Source: Arctopsyche grandis (Eukaryota > Arthropoda > Insecta > Trichoptera > Hydropsychidae). From it: a stretch of 64,000 nt of DNA. Under the pieces are notes generated by a model. The model was given only the letters and a program-made list of their open reading frames with translations. It had not been told where the DNA came from and did not search any database. Position 1 is the stretch's first letter. Each line of letters starts with the position of its first letter. Both the position numbers and the translations under genes were made by a program. The stretch lies in NCBI RefSeq assembly GCF_051622035.1, contig NC_135367.1:7972501-8036500 (forward strand), read 5' to 3'. Shown here piece by piece: positions 24,191-37,032 of this stretch.

Positions 24191-24316
24191 GGATGAAAAG
24201 CCAATCTAAGTGGAAAAATATTGATCGTTGTGATAAAACAACACCTATACAAGATAATTCAAATGAAAATTTATATTGAATTATTTTTGAATGTATGTAT
24301 GTATAAAGGTCTATTC

Positions 24317-25111
24317 ATACTAGGCGGAGTCGGAGACGGGGTCGTAAAAAATCAACCGACTTCGACTCCTTATTATTTTCTTTAATTAATAGTATTACGA
24401 TATGTGTCAATTAGACACTAGAGACTCGAATTTTATTAAAGTAAATCCGTTAATAAATTTTAATTTAATAATTTCTTTATAATAGTCATGAATTTAATAA
24501 TTTCTTTATAAAAATCATGAAGTTAAATTAAATTATAAATAAAATCATTGAATTACTAAATACTAGGCTTGGGCTGCCTTTATATCATTACATACGTACT
24601 TACGCGGCCCAAGCTTCTTATTAATACATTAAATTACATTAATTTAAGCCGGGATCATAATTTTGGTTGAAATTCCAATCGTTGAAATCATAATCATGAA
24701 ATTCCATACATTATATATACATATTTAAAGTTTATACTGTCGTACATTTGTTATTGAAATATTGCTTTAATTGCCTTTTTATTTTATTTTATAATTATTT
24801 TTCATATTTTAATTCATTAGATTTTTTATAAACAATTATTTTTTTTATATAATGTCATAATTTTATAAATAAAATATAGAAGAGGCTAGATTTTAAAAAA
24901 GTTTTTTTTATTATTTATACCTATTTAATAACCAATAATTCAATTAATTGTTACATGTCAATTTTAATAATTCCTTCACTTGCTTATATTTCGAAAATCA
25001 CTATTACATTTATTATTCACACTTTTATTCGTTGGCAAGAGAATTCAATCTTACTGAAATTGTTCAAGTTGGAGTTGGAGTAGGTAAATTTTGAACCAAC
25101 TCCACAGCCCC
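24317..25111. mobile_element. Degenerate hAT-like element with nested family D copy
   Basis: The left side has GGCGGAGTCGGAGACGGGG and the right side has AGTTGGAGTTGGAGTAGG and CCAACTCCACAGCCCC, inverted with respect to the CAGGGCTGTGG end at 10844. A family D hairpin element (24540-24910) sits between them. There is no transposase. Confidence 0.4.
24540..24910 (+). repeat. Family D hairpin element, copy 1
   Basis: The arms TAGGCTTGGGCTGCC and GCGGCCCAAGCTTCTTATT enclose a loop TTTATATCATTACATACGTA. They are followed by TTTAAGCCGGGATCATAATT and an AGAGGCTAGATTTTAAAAAA end. Copies 2 and 3 (40395, 41375) have the same downstream flank, but the loop is in the opposite orientation. Confidence 0.6.
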
Positions 25112-25429
25112 AGATTAAACAGTACTTTTTGAATAAGCAAGTTTGAGAAACGCTGGATCTTTAAAACATCTGAAACACTGATGAAATTGCTTCCACGGAT
25201 TCACTAGTTGATTTAATATAGTAAAAAAATTTTTTTCATTAATGGTCCTACCCAAAAATGGATTTAAAGTACATGTCGAGCTAAGCTCGACATACGGCTG
25301 GAATTTAATCAAATGAATATACTGGTTTGACAGAGAGATGTCAGATATATCAGCTGGTATATTATAAAAAGCAAATTAAATAATTTTAGATGTACACATA
25401 GTATATGTAGGTATGTAAATATACAATAA

Positions 25430-25863
25430 TCCCTAAAAATAATTTATATTACACCCATATATACTAACTTGAAAAAACTGCATGCCATAAATAATATTTC
25501 GTTTGTTACAGACATTATTCACAAAATAACCAGTAGATTCTATGACAGAATCACTAATAACCATACCAACACATTTGTGAAGAATCTCGACGATTACAAC
25601 AAAATGTCTACATATACCCTTCAGGTATAAACACAGATTACCTTAATACAATCTGCTTTAGATCGTCGACTTTAGAGAGTCTTTAATTAATATTATGCAT
25701 TATATGTATTATGAGCATTTATAAGAATTGTTAATAAGTTTTTGAGCTCTTTTTCCTATTATGCTGTACATTAACATTAGAATAATATAATACTATGATT
25801 ACTATCAAAATTAAATTAAAATTGTAAAATAGAAAATGATCAGTAGATCAGTAGCTATTAAAA

Positions 25864-25952
<89 letters not shown>

Positions 25953-25997
25953 TATTGTGAACATAATTTCGTAATAATAAATAGCATTTAATAAGCA

Positions 25998-26000
<3 letters not shown>
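25430..26000 (+). pseudogene. 5'-truncated Jockey-like LINE remnant, copy 2, split by (AT)n
   Basis: It matches 7590-8070 closely: CTTGAAAAAACTGCATGCC, GTTACAGACATTATTCACAA, AGATTCTATGACAGAATCAC and CAGTAGATCAGTAGCTATTA. The sequence just after that last block (ATTAGATATAAGATG in copy 1) is replaced by 82 bp of AT before the shared GATGTATTGTGAACAT. Confidence 0.65.
25867..25948. repeat. (AT)n inside a LINE 3' end
   Basis: 82 bp of AT at the position where the sister copy has ATTAGATATAAGATG. Confidence 0.95.

Positions 26001-26083
<83 letters not shown>
26001..26083. repeat. (AT)n microsatellite
   Basis: 83 bp of AT, 52 bp downstream of the previous tract, at the 3' end of the LINE remnant. 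Confidence 0.95.
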
Positions 26084-26085
<2 letters not shown>

Positions 26086-26720
26086 GAGCTTAGATTGCCC
26101 ATTTCTACCAAAGCACACATGAGACATATTAGAAATCGTATTACCGTACCCCATGATACAACATACGTAATACGCAATCCTACCAAACACATGCATCCAT
26201 GAGGGGAGGGGGTGGGGGAGTATTGCATTCGTTTAGTGCTAATTTGAACGTGTCCAGGCAGGCGTCTGTGCAACGTTGTGTGAAATTAAGCGCACCGTTA
26301 CGGAGCGCACGGCCGTAATGGGGAAACCTCACGAAGCCATTTTTGTCTTTTTGCAAGCTTTTGCAGGGCTTTCGAAACTGACGCACACGTACATGCCCGT
26401 GTAAACAGAATATAACCCTCAACGACCGTATTCTCATGCAAATGATCGCGACGATGGGCGCTTTTCCGCTCGCGCTCGGAAAAGTTTCGACTCTGATCGG
26501 CGGGCGGGCGAGCTTTCGCTGAAAACTCGGCGCGCTCTAAATAAAAATGATTGATTATGATAATTCAATAGAACTGTCAGGGGCGCGACGGACGTAGGGA
26601 TAAATGGATCCAAAATAACCAAAAAGTTTCTCGCCGACGCAACGCGACGTCAAAGGATCGCATAGACCCCCGAGGGCTTTCAGCGCATTTAGGCGAAATT
26701 ACACGAAAAATATTTTTTCA
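26084..26720. other. GC-rich single-copy island
   Basis: CpG-rich, with GCGCACGGCCGTAATGG and a CGGCGGGCGGGCGAGC run near 26498. Short minus-strand open frames (at most 85 codons outside the AT tract) have no recognisable domains. Confidence 0.4.
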
Positions 26721-27039
26721 GCTTTAAAAAAAAATCACTTTTACATTACATGCAGAGTATGAAAATCGAGCTATATGATGTTTACAGTGTGAATTTTATT
26801 ATGGTTATGGAATATTAAGTTATTAAATTTAAAAAAAAATAAAAGAAATGTGGCGTGCTGCGTTTGATCCGAAAGTGGTTGTATTTTTTTTGGTTCGGTG
26901 ATTACTGGTCACAAAATCACTAAAATCTCTATGACGGGACATCTGGCAGCCGAAATGTCCATCATACTAACGAGAACTTGAGTGCCAAATATTGAGTATT
27001 CGTGATCTTAATGGCAAAAATTGTCTTTGTGACGGGTTT

Positions 27040-27435
27040 GGTGCATCCGCTCTAAAATCGCCAGATTAACAGAACGGCAGCTTTAAACGTAATTCTCGTT
27101 GTCTCGAATGATAGATTGCACATGAGATGACGAGTAACATTTCGATGTGCACAGATGCAATTATTAAAATTGAGTTGGATCTTTCTGGCGAGCTTAATAA
27201 GGCAAGATTCGGAACTTATCGAATCTTGCCTTATTAAACTCGCCTGAAAGATCCAACTCAATTTTAATAATTACTATTTTAATAATTTTATCTGTGCACA
27301 TCGAAAGGTTACCCGTCATCTGATGTGCAATTTATCATTCGAGAAGATGACAATTGCATTTAAAGCAACCGTCCGTTAATCTGTCGTTCAATTTGTCTGG
27401 CGATTTTAGAGCTGATGCACCGCATCCCTTTGTGA
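27040..27435. repeat. Long imperfect palindrome (foldback element)
   Basis: The left arm runs from GGTGCATCCGCTCTAAAATC to AATAAGGCAAGATTCG and the right arm is its reverse complement from CGAATCTTGCCTTATTAA to GATTTTAGAGCTGATGCACC. They are joined by only about eight bases (GAACTTAT, near 27211-27218). Arms are about 190 bp with scattered mismatches. The right arm has a small insertion, ATTACTATTTTAATAATTTT. There is no coding capacity. Confidence 0.85.
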
Positions 27436-28419
27436 CCACCGCAATGTGGTCAATTCCTTCATCTCAATTATTAAATATTAATGACATTTTTGTTTTTTTA
27501 TAACACACAATGAACCGATAGTCGATAATTTTTTAAAAAGGTATTTTTTCGTGCATAAAATGTTATTAAAAATGTTTTGGCCTCTTCGTGCCCCACCTTT
27601 TTTGTCACGAGCCGCCCCTGCATTCACGTACGAGTATATTTATTATACATTTGAAATTGTATTAAAATAATGGTGAAGAATGAGTGGCCACTTTGATAGA
27701 AACCGCTGCAATAGTACATAACTAACTCTGATAGTAAACATGTATATATGTATGTATGTATGTACATATATATGCATGTATGTACATATGTATGTGCAAA
27801 TGAAGATAAGAAGGAATACTTTCGAATGAAATGAATGAAAATCGATTCAAGTAAAATTGTGTATTGATAAGAGTATAAATATAGATAGAAATAAGTATTG
27901 ATGTATGTAAGCTTCATATGACGAGGGGAGAGAAATCAAAACACATGCTAACTTTTGATACACGTCGAAAAAGTGGGCGTTTTAAGTAAAACGCAAAAAT
28001 AAAAGTAATAAAAATCGGAAATTTTAAAGGTCGCTTTTACGTGCTCGTGCGTAATAAATTACTGTATTAAATCCTGTTTACTATTTTTTATATAATGCTT
28101 CGTTGCAACTTTTTATACATATAACGGATGCATACAAAGTTGCAACCGACGTTTCAGGCTCATTTTACACTTGGTAAAGCACGATGATTTAAATTCAAGA
28201 CGACGACGTCACTAACAGCAATCTATGTCATCTTAATTTTATATAATGGTTTACAAAAAACCACTATCGACTTAATTAAGGCTTGCTTAAAATACACAGA
28301 GTTTTACCCTAGTACGTATGTACATTTTGTAATCAACTTACATAATTATTAAATAATAAATTTCAAGTCACATTTCAATTTTGAACATTTTGCAGTTGAA
28401 GTCGTGTATTTATTATATA
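27436..28419. other. AT-rich spacer with TATGTATG-type motifs
   Basis: 27740-27800 is a run of TATGTATG/TACATATG motifs. No gene or classified repeat is seen. Confidence 0.4.
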
Positions 28420-28650
28420 CTAGAGGTTTTACCCGGCTTCGCTCGGTATTTATAATATAAACCGCTTATAAATAGCTAATCGATAATTAAAATTTCATTA
28501 AATTTATTTAAATAGTTTTATTTTATTTAAATTCATTTGAATATTCATTTGTTTTTTTATTAAATCTAACGTCACGGATTCTACCGCCCAAACCTTACAT
28601 TCTTACATACAAAGTCTCTTTCGAAATTATATAATAGAAGTATATGAAAG
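28420..28650 (+). repeat. Family E repeat (ACCCGGCTTCGCTCGG)
   Basis: It begins TATACTAGAGGTTTTACCCG, continues GCTTCGCTCGGTATTTATAA and TTTGAATATTCATTTGTTTT, and ends CACAAAGTCTCTTTCGAAAT-like at about 28628. The same start and end frame copies at 32029, 34805, 37668, 58590, 59970 and 62985. Confidence 0.7.
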
Positions 28651-28652
28651 GC

Positions 28653-29800
<1,148 letters not shown>

Positions 29801-29852
29801 ACGAAAAGAAACAAAAGTGAGACACGTGGTGGATGGATGAAAGGGTCAAAAA

Positions 29853-30200
29853 GTTAAAATAACACAGTACAAAGTTTACAAAAACAAAGTTTTTTAAAAA
29901 CATACCTCTTCTATAATTTGTATATAAAATTATTATTTTGAATAAGAATACCAATAATTTTATTTTACTAACGCCATCTATGTATAAAATTAATGACTAC
30001 GAGACGTCACCGAGATTAAAAATTTTCGATCTTGAAACGCTTCTTAAACGATATTTTATCTTTATCGTAATGGCGGAGGATCAATTTACTTATATTGATG
30101 AAAAAAATGAGTATTGGCAAAGTATGAAAACGATCTGATAAGAGGCAAACTTTTTCCTGAATTGTAATCGTAAGTGAAACGTAAAGGAGGTATGTAAAAA
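29853..30200 (+). mobile_element. Family R insertion specific to duplicon A
   Basis: Duplicon B reads through from GATGAAAGGGTTAAAAAGG to AAAAAGGATAGGTCATTTG without it, so the two copies form a filled and empty site pair. The insert ends with GGAGGTATGTAAAAAAAGG. Confidence 0.65.
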
Positions 30201-30639
30201 AAGGATGGGTCATTTGACTAGAAGATAAATGAGGGGAAATTATGCCTAAGGATTCCAATACTGGTACTATCTTCAGTAATACCGGTATTGGAATCAATTG
30301 GTACTATCAATTTTTCCCAAAAACGTCCCTCAACACATTACAAATCTACAACATATGTTTTATAATACTATGGGTATTACAAAAAATACAACTAATATAA
30401 CAAAATATACTACCAGTTTTGCAAAATAGAATACCGGTAGCACATAAATAATAATTTCAATTTTATGTTCTTTAAATTGTTTTGAATTTGAAAAAAGAAC
30501 GTTGTGACTGCTGGTTTTTAAAAATTAGTTGGAAAAATGACATAACATCCGTTTTGACTTGGTATTCAAAGGACCTGCTAAGACTTCCCGAATACATATG
30601 TATGTACATATGGGTCGTTATAGTCGGAAGTGGCATAAG

Positions 30640-30830
30640 TCCATTTTTTTTTAATTTCGAGAAATATTTAGCAAAACATTAAATATAATGTTTTGCGTTT
30701 AATAATATTGAGAAATACTGGTGACCTGTAATAGGTTTATTTTCCTTTTCCGAGATTCTGGATTAAGATTTGTGAATTAAGTCAAACAGAAATAGTGAGA
30801 ATTCGAAAACCGACCTTTATATTATTTATA
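30640..30830 (+). repeat. Family C end fragment
   Basis: AAATATAATGTTTTGCGTTT, GAAATACTGGTGACCTGTAA and AGTCAAACAGAAATAGTGAG are the reverse complement of 2770-2920. It is absent from duplicon B. Confidence 0.5.
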
Positions 30831-31394
30831 ATTGACTGTTAACAATAAAAAGCCTCAATTTTGCCTTCCGACTTTTTCGGAAACCACTTGAAAATTATTT
30901 GAATATGTACATATGAAATACTTAAAAGCTAAAATCATCCCTTCCTCGAAAAATCTTTCGAATCAAGTAGCACGCAAGTTTACTATCTACAAAATTAATA
31001 ATTAACTTTTTCTTTAAACTCGCTGGTCGGTAACACATTATTTTGTAACTAAGAAAGTATTAAATTAAAATAAATTGAAGTATTTAAAGAGATTCAAATA
31101 ATTATTGGTTAACCGAAAATCAGCCTCAAATAAATTAAATTTTATTTCACTAATTGCTTAGATAAATCAATACCGGTACTAGTGCCATTTGCTAGTGTTA
31201 AAAACCTCGGTTTTCAGAAACCCTACGTATATGAGGAGTCTATGTGGAAATATTCCATTTTAATATTACTCCACCAGAATGATCAAATATCAAGTAAGTC
31301 ATTGAAAAATTCTTCGTTGCGAAATTTAATTCAATTTACCGAATCATCCAGGAAATGTCGATTGAAACAACCATTATGTAGTCTTGCATTTTTT

Positions 31395-31400
31395 TTTATT
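31395..31400 (-). terminator. Polyadenylation signal of protease gene 1
   Basis: AATAAA on the minus strand, about 90 bp after the stop codon. The same site is kept in gene 2. Confidence 0.6.
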
Positions 31401-31487
31401 ATATTAATCCCATCACCATATATCCCAATGTCCATACATCTTACATAAATTTAAAATAGATCTATAAAAACTAATCAGTATTGAAAT

Positions 31488-33796
31488 TCAGCCCGTTGTC
31501 GATATGCCAGTAATTCCTTGTATCCAAGACGTTACCACATTTACTTTGGCAAACACCGAAGGACTCATAAGATCACCACACGTGAGACCCTTAGTAGCAA
31601 TGCCTACAAGAACCCTATTGTTCACAACTGGTCCTCCAGTATCGCCCTACGTGTAAATAAAACTTCATGTTATTCGCAATTTGATACAAAACGATTTTTT
31701 TAATACTTATATACGAAGAGTTTACCTGACAAGCTCCTTTTCCGCCGAATAAAATTTTTCCACCGCAGAACATCGTATCAGTTATCGTCTGTCTAGATCC
31801 ATACAAAAGTTGGCATACTATATTCGGAATAACTGGAAGGTTTACAGCTCTCAAAACATTAGAAAAAGCAGTAGCGGATGACTAGATTTAAATAAAAGTG
31901 TGAAATTAATAAATGTATTCGTTGAGTGCATAAAAAACAGTGGTCAGGCTCTTAAAATCACCCACTCTTTATGTAACATTGCAAATATGAAATGTTTTGC
32001 TTTCAAAATATGTGTTACATACATATATTATATACTAGTGATTTTACCCGGCTTCACTCAAACTGAAAATGGATTCGGGATCCGGAACTGAAACAGAAAT
32101 TCGGAACGGGAACTGAAACAGAAATTCAGAACTGGAACTGAACAAGAAATTGGGATCCAGAAGTGAAAAAGGAATCCGGATCCAGAACAGAAAAATTAAT
32201 CCGGATTCGGAAATGAAAAAGGAATCGATATCCGAAACTAAAAAAGGAATCGGGATCCGGAACTGAATAAAGAATCCGGATCCGGAATTGATATTGATAG
32301 GATTAAAATCAGAACCGGGAATCTGAACTGAAATCGCATTCCGGATCCGAAACTGAAAAAGTAATCTGGATACGGAACTGATTAAAGAATCCGGAATTGG
32401 AACCGAAAAAGGAATCGAAATCGATATTGATATCGTCGTCATTGAAAATTTGATATTTTCGATACGCCATGGATTCTACCACCCAAACCATACATACATA
32501 TGTACATACAAAGTCTATTTCGAAATTATGTGTAAATATATTAAATTTATATGGATATAGTATTGATTTTAGTAATCTTTTATGTAAATAAACTTCAAAC
32601 TTCGATTCCCATTGGTCGAAAATCAATATAAAAAAAACTTACAATATTCGAGTATTTTTGGCCAAAAGGAATCGCTTTTTTTTCTTTCTAATATTTATAA
32701 CATACATACATACAAACACATTAAGCTGTATGTATTTATGTATGTATGAGTAAACTTTGTCAAAAATTAGTCAGATTGAAATTAAGTTACATATATTCAA
32801 ATTATATATGTAAGTGAGAAAATACATTGAAATTTGTGGGTAAAAATTGATTAAATAATACAACAAGGCTATTAGGGTTCGCAAATTGTAATGATTTTAC
32901 CCCTTTTGACTCTTTGTTAGAAAATGTTGCCCAACTACTGTTATAGAATATATTTATTTTTACCGTTATGAAACCCCATCCTGAGACTGTCAGAGGGTAA
33001 AATCCAAATTTAGAACTCTGTGCCGGTAACAAAACAGCACTTATAGTTGTTCCAAAAGTGAAGGATCCGTCGATTTTTATCAATCCATAGTCATAGTCAG
33101 TTGTCGTGGAATTGAAAAGACTGTGAATAACTACTCTTGTAACATTGAATACTGCACCACCAGAATCCAAAACTGCTGTGCCAGCTCTAACTGTCAACGT
33201 GGTAATGTCTGCACTGTAAAAAAATATATATTTTTCACCAATACACATTTAGGTATTTTTTAAGCTTTTTGATATTTACGTAGAGATACAGTGGGCGGCT
33301 GTAATAACCCAAGTATTTGATATGATAGCTCCAGCACATATACTGGCATTTGTATTAGCGGCTTTTATCAAAACGTGGTAGGCATAATTTTCAATAGTTG
33401 CCAGATCTCCACCAGCCACTTTCAAATTTTCCAGACTCCAATCGCCATCACGGTCGGAAAATTCGGAAAATTCAGAAAACGGAGATTCTTCACTATAATC
33501 GAAACCTTTCAAAATATAAACAAATATCAGTTTTCAAGTAGAAATAATACATGTAATTAGAAATGCTCAAAATATTTCATATAAAATCATTAAAAAATGT
33601 AATCGCTTATTAAATAATTCAACTAATTGAAATAAAAATGTGAGCATTCTTTTTGAAAGAATTCTACTTCGAAAATTTGCTTTTCTTTCTATCAAGCATT
33701 TTTATTTCATTTATATGTATCTCAAAAACTATTACCTTTAGCTACGGTTACGACAACGAGTAGTCCAAAAAAGAATCTTAATTTGACTCCTGTCAT
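31488..33796 (-). CDS. Protease gene 1: secreted S1A serine-protease homologue with Thr at the catalytic Ser position
   Basis: Exons: 33796-33736, 33505-33280, 33213-32964, 31881-31726, 31646-31488 (852 nt, 283 aa, all introns GT-AG). Exon 1 encodes a signal peptide (MTGVKLRFFFGLLVVVTVAK). An acidic, Ser-rich pro-segment (21-49) ends at Lys49, before the VAGG amino terminus of the mature enzyme. His57 is H92 in TAAHC, Asp102 is D137 in DYDYGLI, and Gly193-Asp194 are present. The nucleophile position is Thr234 in GDTGGP, and Ser214 is Thr249 (GIATKG). Cys77/93, 202/218 and 230/254 give the three standard disulfides. Gly228 at position 189 implies a chymotrypsin- or elastase-like pocket, not trypsin. 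It is likely a secreted gut or hemolymph protein: either a pseudo-protease or a Thr-hydroxyl enzyme. Intron 3 (1.08 kb) contains a family E element. Confidence 0.88.
32029..32532 (+). repeat. Family E element with GGAATCCGGATCCGGAACTGAAAAA minisatellite, in intron 3 of gene 1
   Basis: It starts TATACTAGTGATTTTACCCG and ends ACATACAAAGTCTATTTCGA. Between them lies about 370 bp of imperfect units of roughly 22-25 bp (GGATCCGGAACTGAAAAA). Its counterpart in gene 2 occupies the same intron position, so the insertion predates the duplication. Confidence 0.75.
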
Positions 33797-33840
33797 TTTC
33801 CGACGTTTCGATGTTAAATGAATTGTCAAAGAATTGTATT

Positions 33841-33851
33841 GCCTTTTTATA
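33841..33851 (-). promoter_or_regulatory. TATA box of protease gene 1
   Basis: TATAAAAAGGC on the minus strand, 45 bp before the ATG. It is conserved in gene 2 and matched by TATATAAGG in gene 3. Confidence 0.75.
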
Positions 33852-33879
33852 CAAATTCGTAAAAATAAATTTATTATGT

Positions 33880-33893
33880 ACCGACCGGTTCGA
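33880..33893 (-). promoter_or_regulatory. Candidate Grainyhead-like site, gene 1 promoter
   Basis: CGAACCGGTCGGTA on the minus strand fits the ACCGGT core of Grainyhead sites. It is conserved in duplicon B (40086-40099) but not evident in gene 3. Confidence 0.35.
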
Positions 33894-33920
33894 AGAGAGT
33901 TTTTTGTATTTTTTAAAAAT

Positions 33921-33976
33921 ATAACCCGTTTTTCAGGATGCGATACAATACAATATCGAGAACAACTTCCACTTTT
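33921..33976 (-). promoter_or_regulatory. Upstream block shared by all three protease genes
   Basis: On the plus strand it reads AACCCGTTTTTC, then GATGCGATACAAT, then CAACTTCC. Matching blocks lie at the same distance upstream of gene 2 (40128-40180) and of the more distant gene 3 (43547-43615). Confidence 0.5.
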
Positions 33977-34276
33977 TAATGAAAATGTTTTTGTAAGTTG
34001 TCACTAATTTTGATGAACAAATTGAAAATTGATTCTGAAAGAATAATTCACACGCGAATATTACTGGTGTCTACTTTACGCACATGTAATATAAAGAATT
34101 ACATATATTATATTATATTACCAAATGAAAAGAATTATATTAAACCATATCATCGAATAAAAAGAATTTTATTATATTATCGAATAAAAAGTAATAAGTT
34201 TATAAAAAAAACTTCTATAACTAAGTTTGAAATGCAAATGTATAAGTACAGATAGATACGTTACCTAAAAAAAATC

Positions 34277-34800
34277 AGTTGTAGTTATATCTTTTTACGT
34301 ATAGTACGTGTATGCATACATATGTATAGTACAAATATGTACTTACATATTTGATATACATAGAACCAAGTTTTTTTTTTAATTATTTCAGACCAAACAA
34401 AGAATTTCGATGTCTGAATTTCTCCAAAATCAGTACTGTATATTTTTTTATAATATGTACATTCACCTTGGTTACATTTAATATAATAAAAAAAATCTAT
34501 TTATTTTTTAAAAATATTTCATTTAAATTTTTCAAATATTCATACATATGTACATATATATTCATTATATTCAGTTTTATCTCTATTTAACAAGGTAAAT
34601 TTTTCATTTATATTATTCTTATCATTGCTGTGGGTAACGAACCCCGATTGAACAATAAAGAAGCAGTGGCCAATAACCATTTATTATTTCAAAATAATGA
34701 AATTCTAGACGTACTCATATAAATAAAAATATTAATCACGTATATTGTTTGGTTTTGTATTTCATGTAAGATGTTGATAGTAATAGTTATGTGTACCTAT
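34277..34800. other. AT-rich spacer between duplicons
   Basis: Runs of T/A and TACATATG motifs. The open frames are low-complexity and unsupported. Confidence 0.4.
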
Positions 34801-34804
34801 TTAT

Positions 34805-35205
34805 AAATAACTAGTAGTTTTACGCGGCTTCGCTTGGTATTTGTAATATATACCACTTACTAATAAAACATGAATAATCTAATAGTAAACATTTTATTAA
34901 AATTATTTGAATACTCATTTGTTTTTTTTATTAAATTGACTGTCACGAACAAACAAACATATTATATACTGTCTCTTTCGAAATTATATTTATACCAGAA
35001 TCCGGCGCCTGCGCCCCCGGAGCCTTCGCCCCTGGTGCCTGCACCCTCGGCGCCTTCGCCCCCGGGAACTTCGAATCCTTTGAATCGAAAAAAATCTAAT
35101 CGGCGCCTATGAATCGAAAAAAATTCAAAATCGAACGTGTCGTATACGAACCAGCGAACAAATATGTATATACATACAAAGTCTCTTTCGATTTTTTTTA
35201 ATTTT
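34805..35205 (+). repeat. Family E element containing a GC-rich minisatellite
   Basis: It starts ACTAGTAGTTTTACGCGGCT and has an internal CTGTCTCTTTCGAAATTATA. Then comes 34996-35075, a run of GCGCCTGCGCCCCCGGAGCC-like 15-18 bp units, and a second ACAAAGTCTCTTTCGATTTT end. The GC-rich run is translated as a Pro-Ser-Ala repeat by chance. Confidence 0.65.
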
Positions 35206-36190
35206 GTTAATGTTTCAATAATTTTACATAACAAAATTATCGGAGATTATTTAAAACTATTTTTCTGGTAGTTGCGCTCATCATTATTTTTATAATTGAA
35301 TGAATAAAATTTTGATCTTGTCTCTTCTATTTGGGGCATCGCAGGGATCTGTTTTATTTGCGGCCGGTTCCTGTATGTACATATATTGGTGCAGGTTGTA
35401 CATACATAGATGCAAGACAGTTTCTACTTTGTATTTTATTATTTGATATTTTTAATTTATCTGCTCTTATTATAATGCTGCTGTGTTTTTATGATATATT
35501 CATATATTTTTGTTTTTCTTACCTCTTTGTATTTTTCGACCATTGTGGCGCATACCACAAGGGTTCAAACTTAAACTTAAATAAACAAATAAATGTTTGA
35601 AATGGACCAAATTAATGTTTTTACCCACAAAAAAAGTGTAGTTTTTAATTCTTATTATATTTATAAGATTATGAATTTTATCTAGAAATAGAATAAAAAA
35701 GGTTTTCATTGCTCACAACATTTTTATGACTTGGGTAAAATTTTTGTTTCATATTCGAGTCAGTGGAGTCTTAATTAAATTCCATTAATAATGTGAAATC
35801 ATGTAATATCGCTATTATGTGTGTATATATAATGCAAGGCGTACTATAATAATCGTTTTGATTAGACATACATATGCACGTCACAGTTAAAACGATGCCA
35901 TCAAAATGTACGAATATAATAATAAAAGAAAAAACTTATATTTATAGTGTTAGCTAACAAAGTTTCCTCTTGGCAAGTCTTTTAGCGCCATCTATTGAAA
36001 ATTTACTTAATTAATTCATTCATTTTTCTATTGGTGTTTTATATTGTTTATATGTACATAGGTAGGTAGGTCTTTTATCATTTTTTTCATATAAAACAAT
36101 TAAATATATTTAAAAAGTATTTGAAAAAAATACGACAAATTTCTTTTATATTTTTTAATTAATAGCTTAATATGCCATAACCCATGTGAT
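35206..36190. other. AT-rich spacer
   Basis: An 89-codon hydrophobic open frame at 35331-35600 lacks support from splice sites, promoter or known similarity. Nothing else is recognised. Confidence 0.4.
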
Positions 36191-37032
36191 GATATTTCGT
36201 CGAAAAGAAACAAAATGTGAGACACGTGGCGGATGGATGAAAGGGTTAAAAAGGCAAAAAGGATAGGTCATTTGACTACAAGATAAATGAGGGGAAACTA
36301 TGCCATTGATTCCAATACCGGTGCTACCTTTAGTAGTATCCGGTACTATTCATTTTTACCACAAACGACCTTCAGCACTATCGGTATTACAAAACAAACA
36401 ATCGATATTACAAAATATACTGCCAGTTTTGCAAAATAGACTGCTAGCACCTAAATAATAATTTCAATTTTATGTTAATTGAATTGTGTTGAATTTGAAT
36501 AACGGCTGGTTTGAAAAACATAGTATGAAAACAAGTATGAGTCAACATCTGTTTTGCGATTCAAAGGAGCTTCTAAAACTTTTTCCAAATCATTTTTTAT
36601 CGCAATCGGTTGAATGGTATAGGAACGCAGACGTGACAGACAGAAAAACATTAATTTTAATATTTTATATTACATATAGATGAAATTAAAGTAAATTGAA
36701 GTAATTAAAAAGATTAAAATAATTAACAATTAACCGAAAATTAACCTCAAATTAATTAAATTTTATTTCATTTATTGATTAGATAAATCAATACCGGTAC
36801 TAGTGCTAGTTGCTAGTTTTGAAAACCCGGGTTTTCTGAAACCCTATGCTATTAAAAAATCTTATTAAAACATGAGTCTATGTTGAAATATTCCATTTTA
36901 ATATTAAACCACTACAGTGATCAAATATCAAGTAAGCCATTGAAAAATTCTTCGTTGCGAAATTTAATTAAAATTACCGAATCATCCAGGAAATGTCGAT
37001 TGAAACAACCATTATGTAGTCTTGCATTTCTT

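Larger units (their letters stand above)
29805..34276. repeat. Protease duplicon A
   Basis: It matches 36195-40372 from AAAGAAACAAAAGTGAGACA through the whole protease gene to GAAATGCAAATGTATAAGTA. Main differences: family R insertion at 29853-30200 and extra sequence at about 30600-31050 are here only; the family C element in intron 3 is in copy B only. Confidence 0.85.

Noticed and set aside
32044-32626. Minus-strand frames rich in FSVPDPxSFFSSESGFLFQF (also 37685-38135 and 58732-58926)
   Set aside because: Translated GGAATCCGGATCCGGAACTG minisatellite, located inside introns.
34870-35112. Pro-Ser-Ala-rich peptide (APAPPEPSPLVPAPSAPSP)
   Set aside because: It is a GC-rich minisatellite inside a family E repeat, with no gene context.
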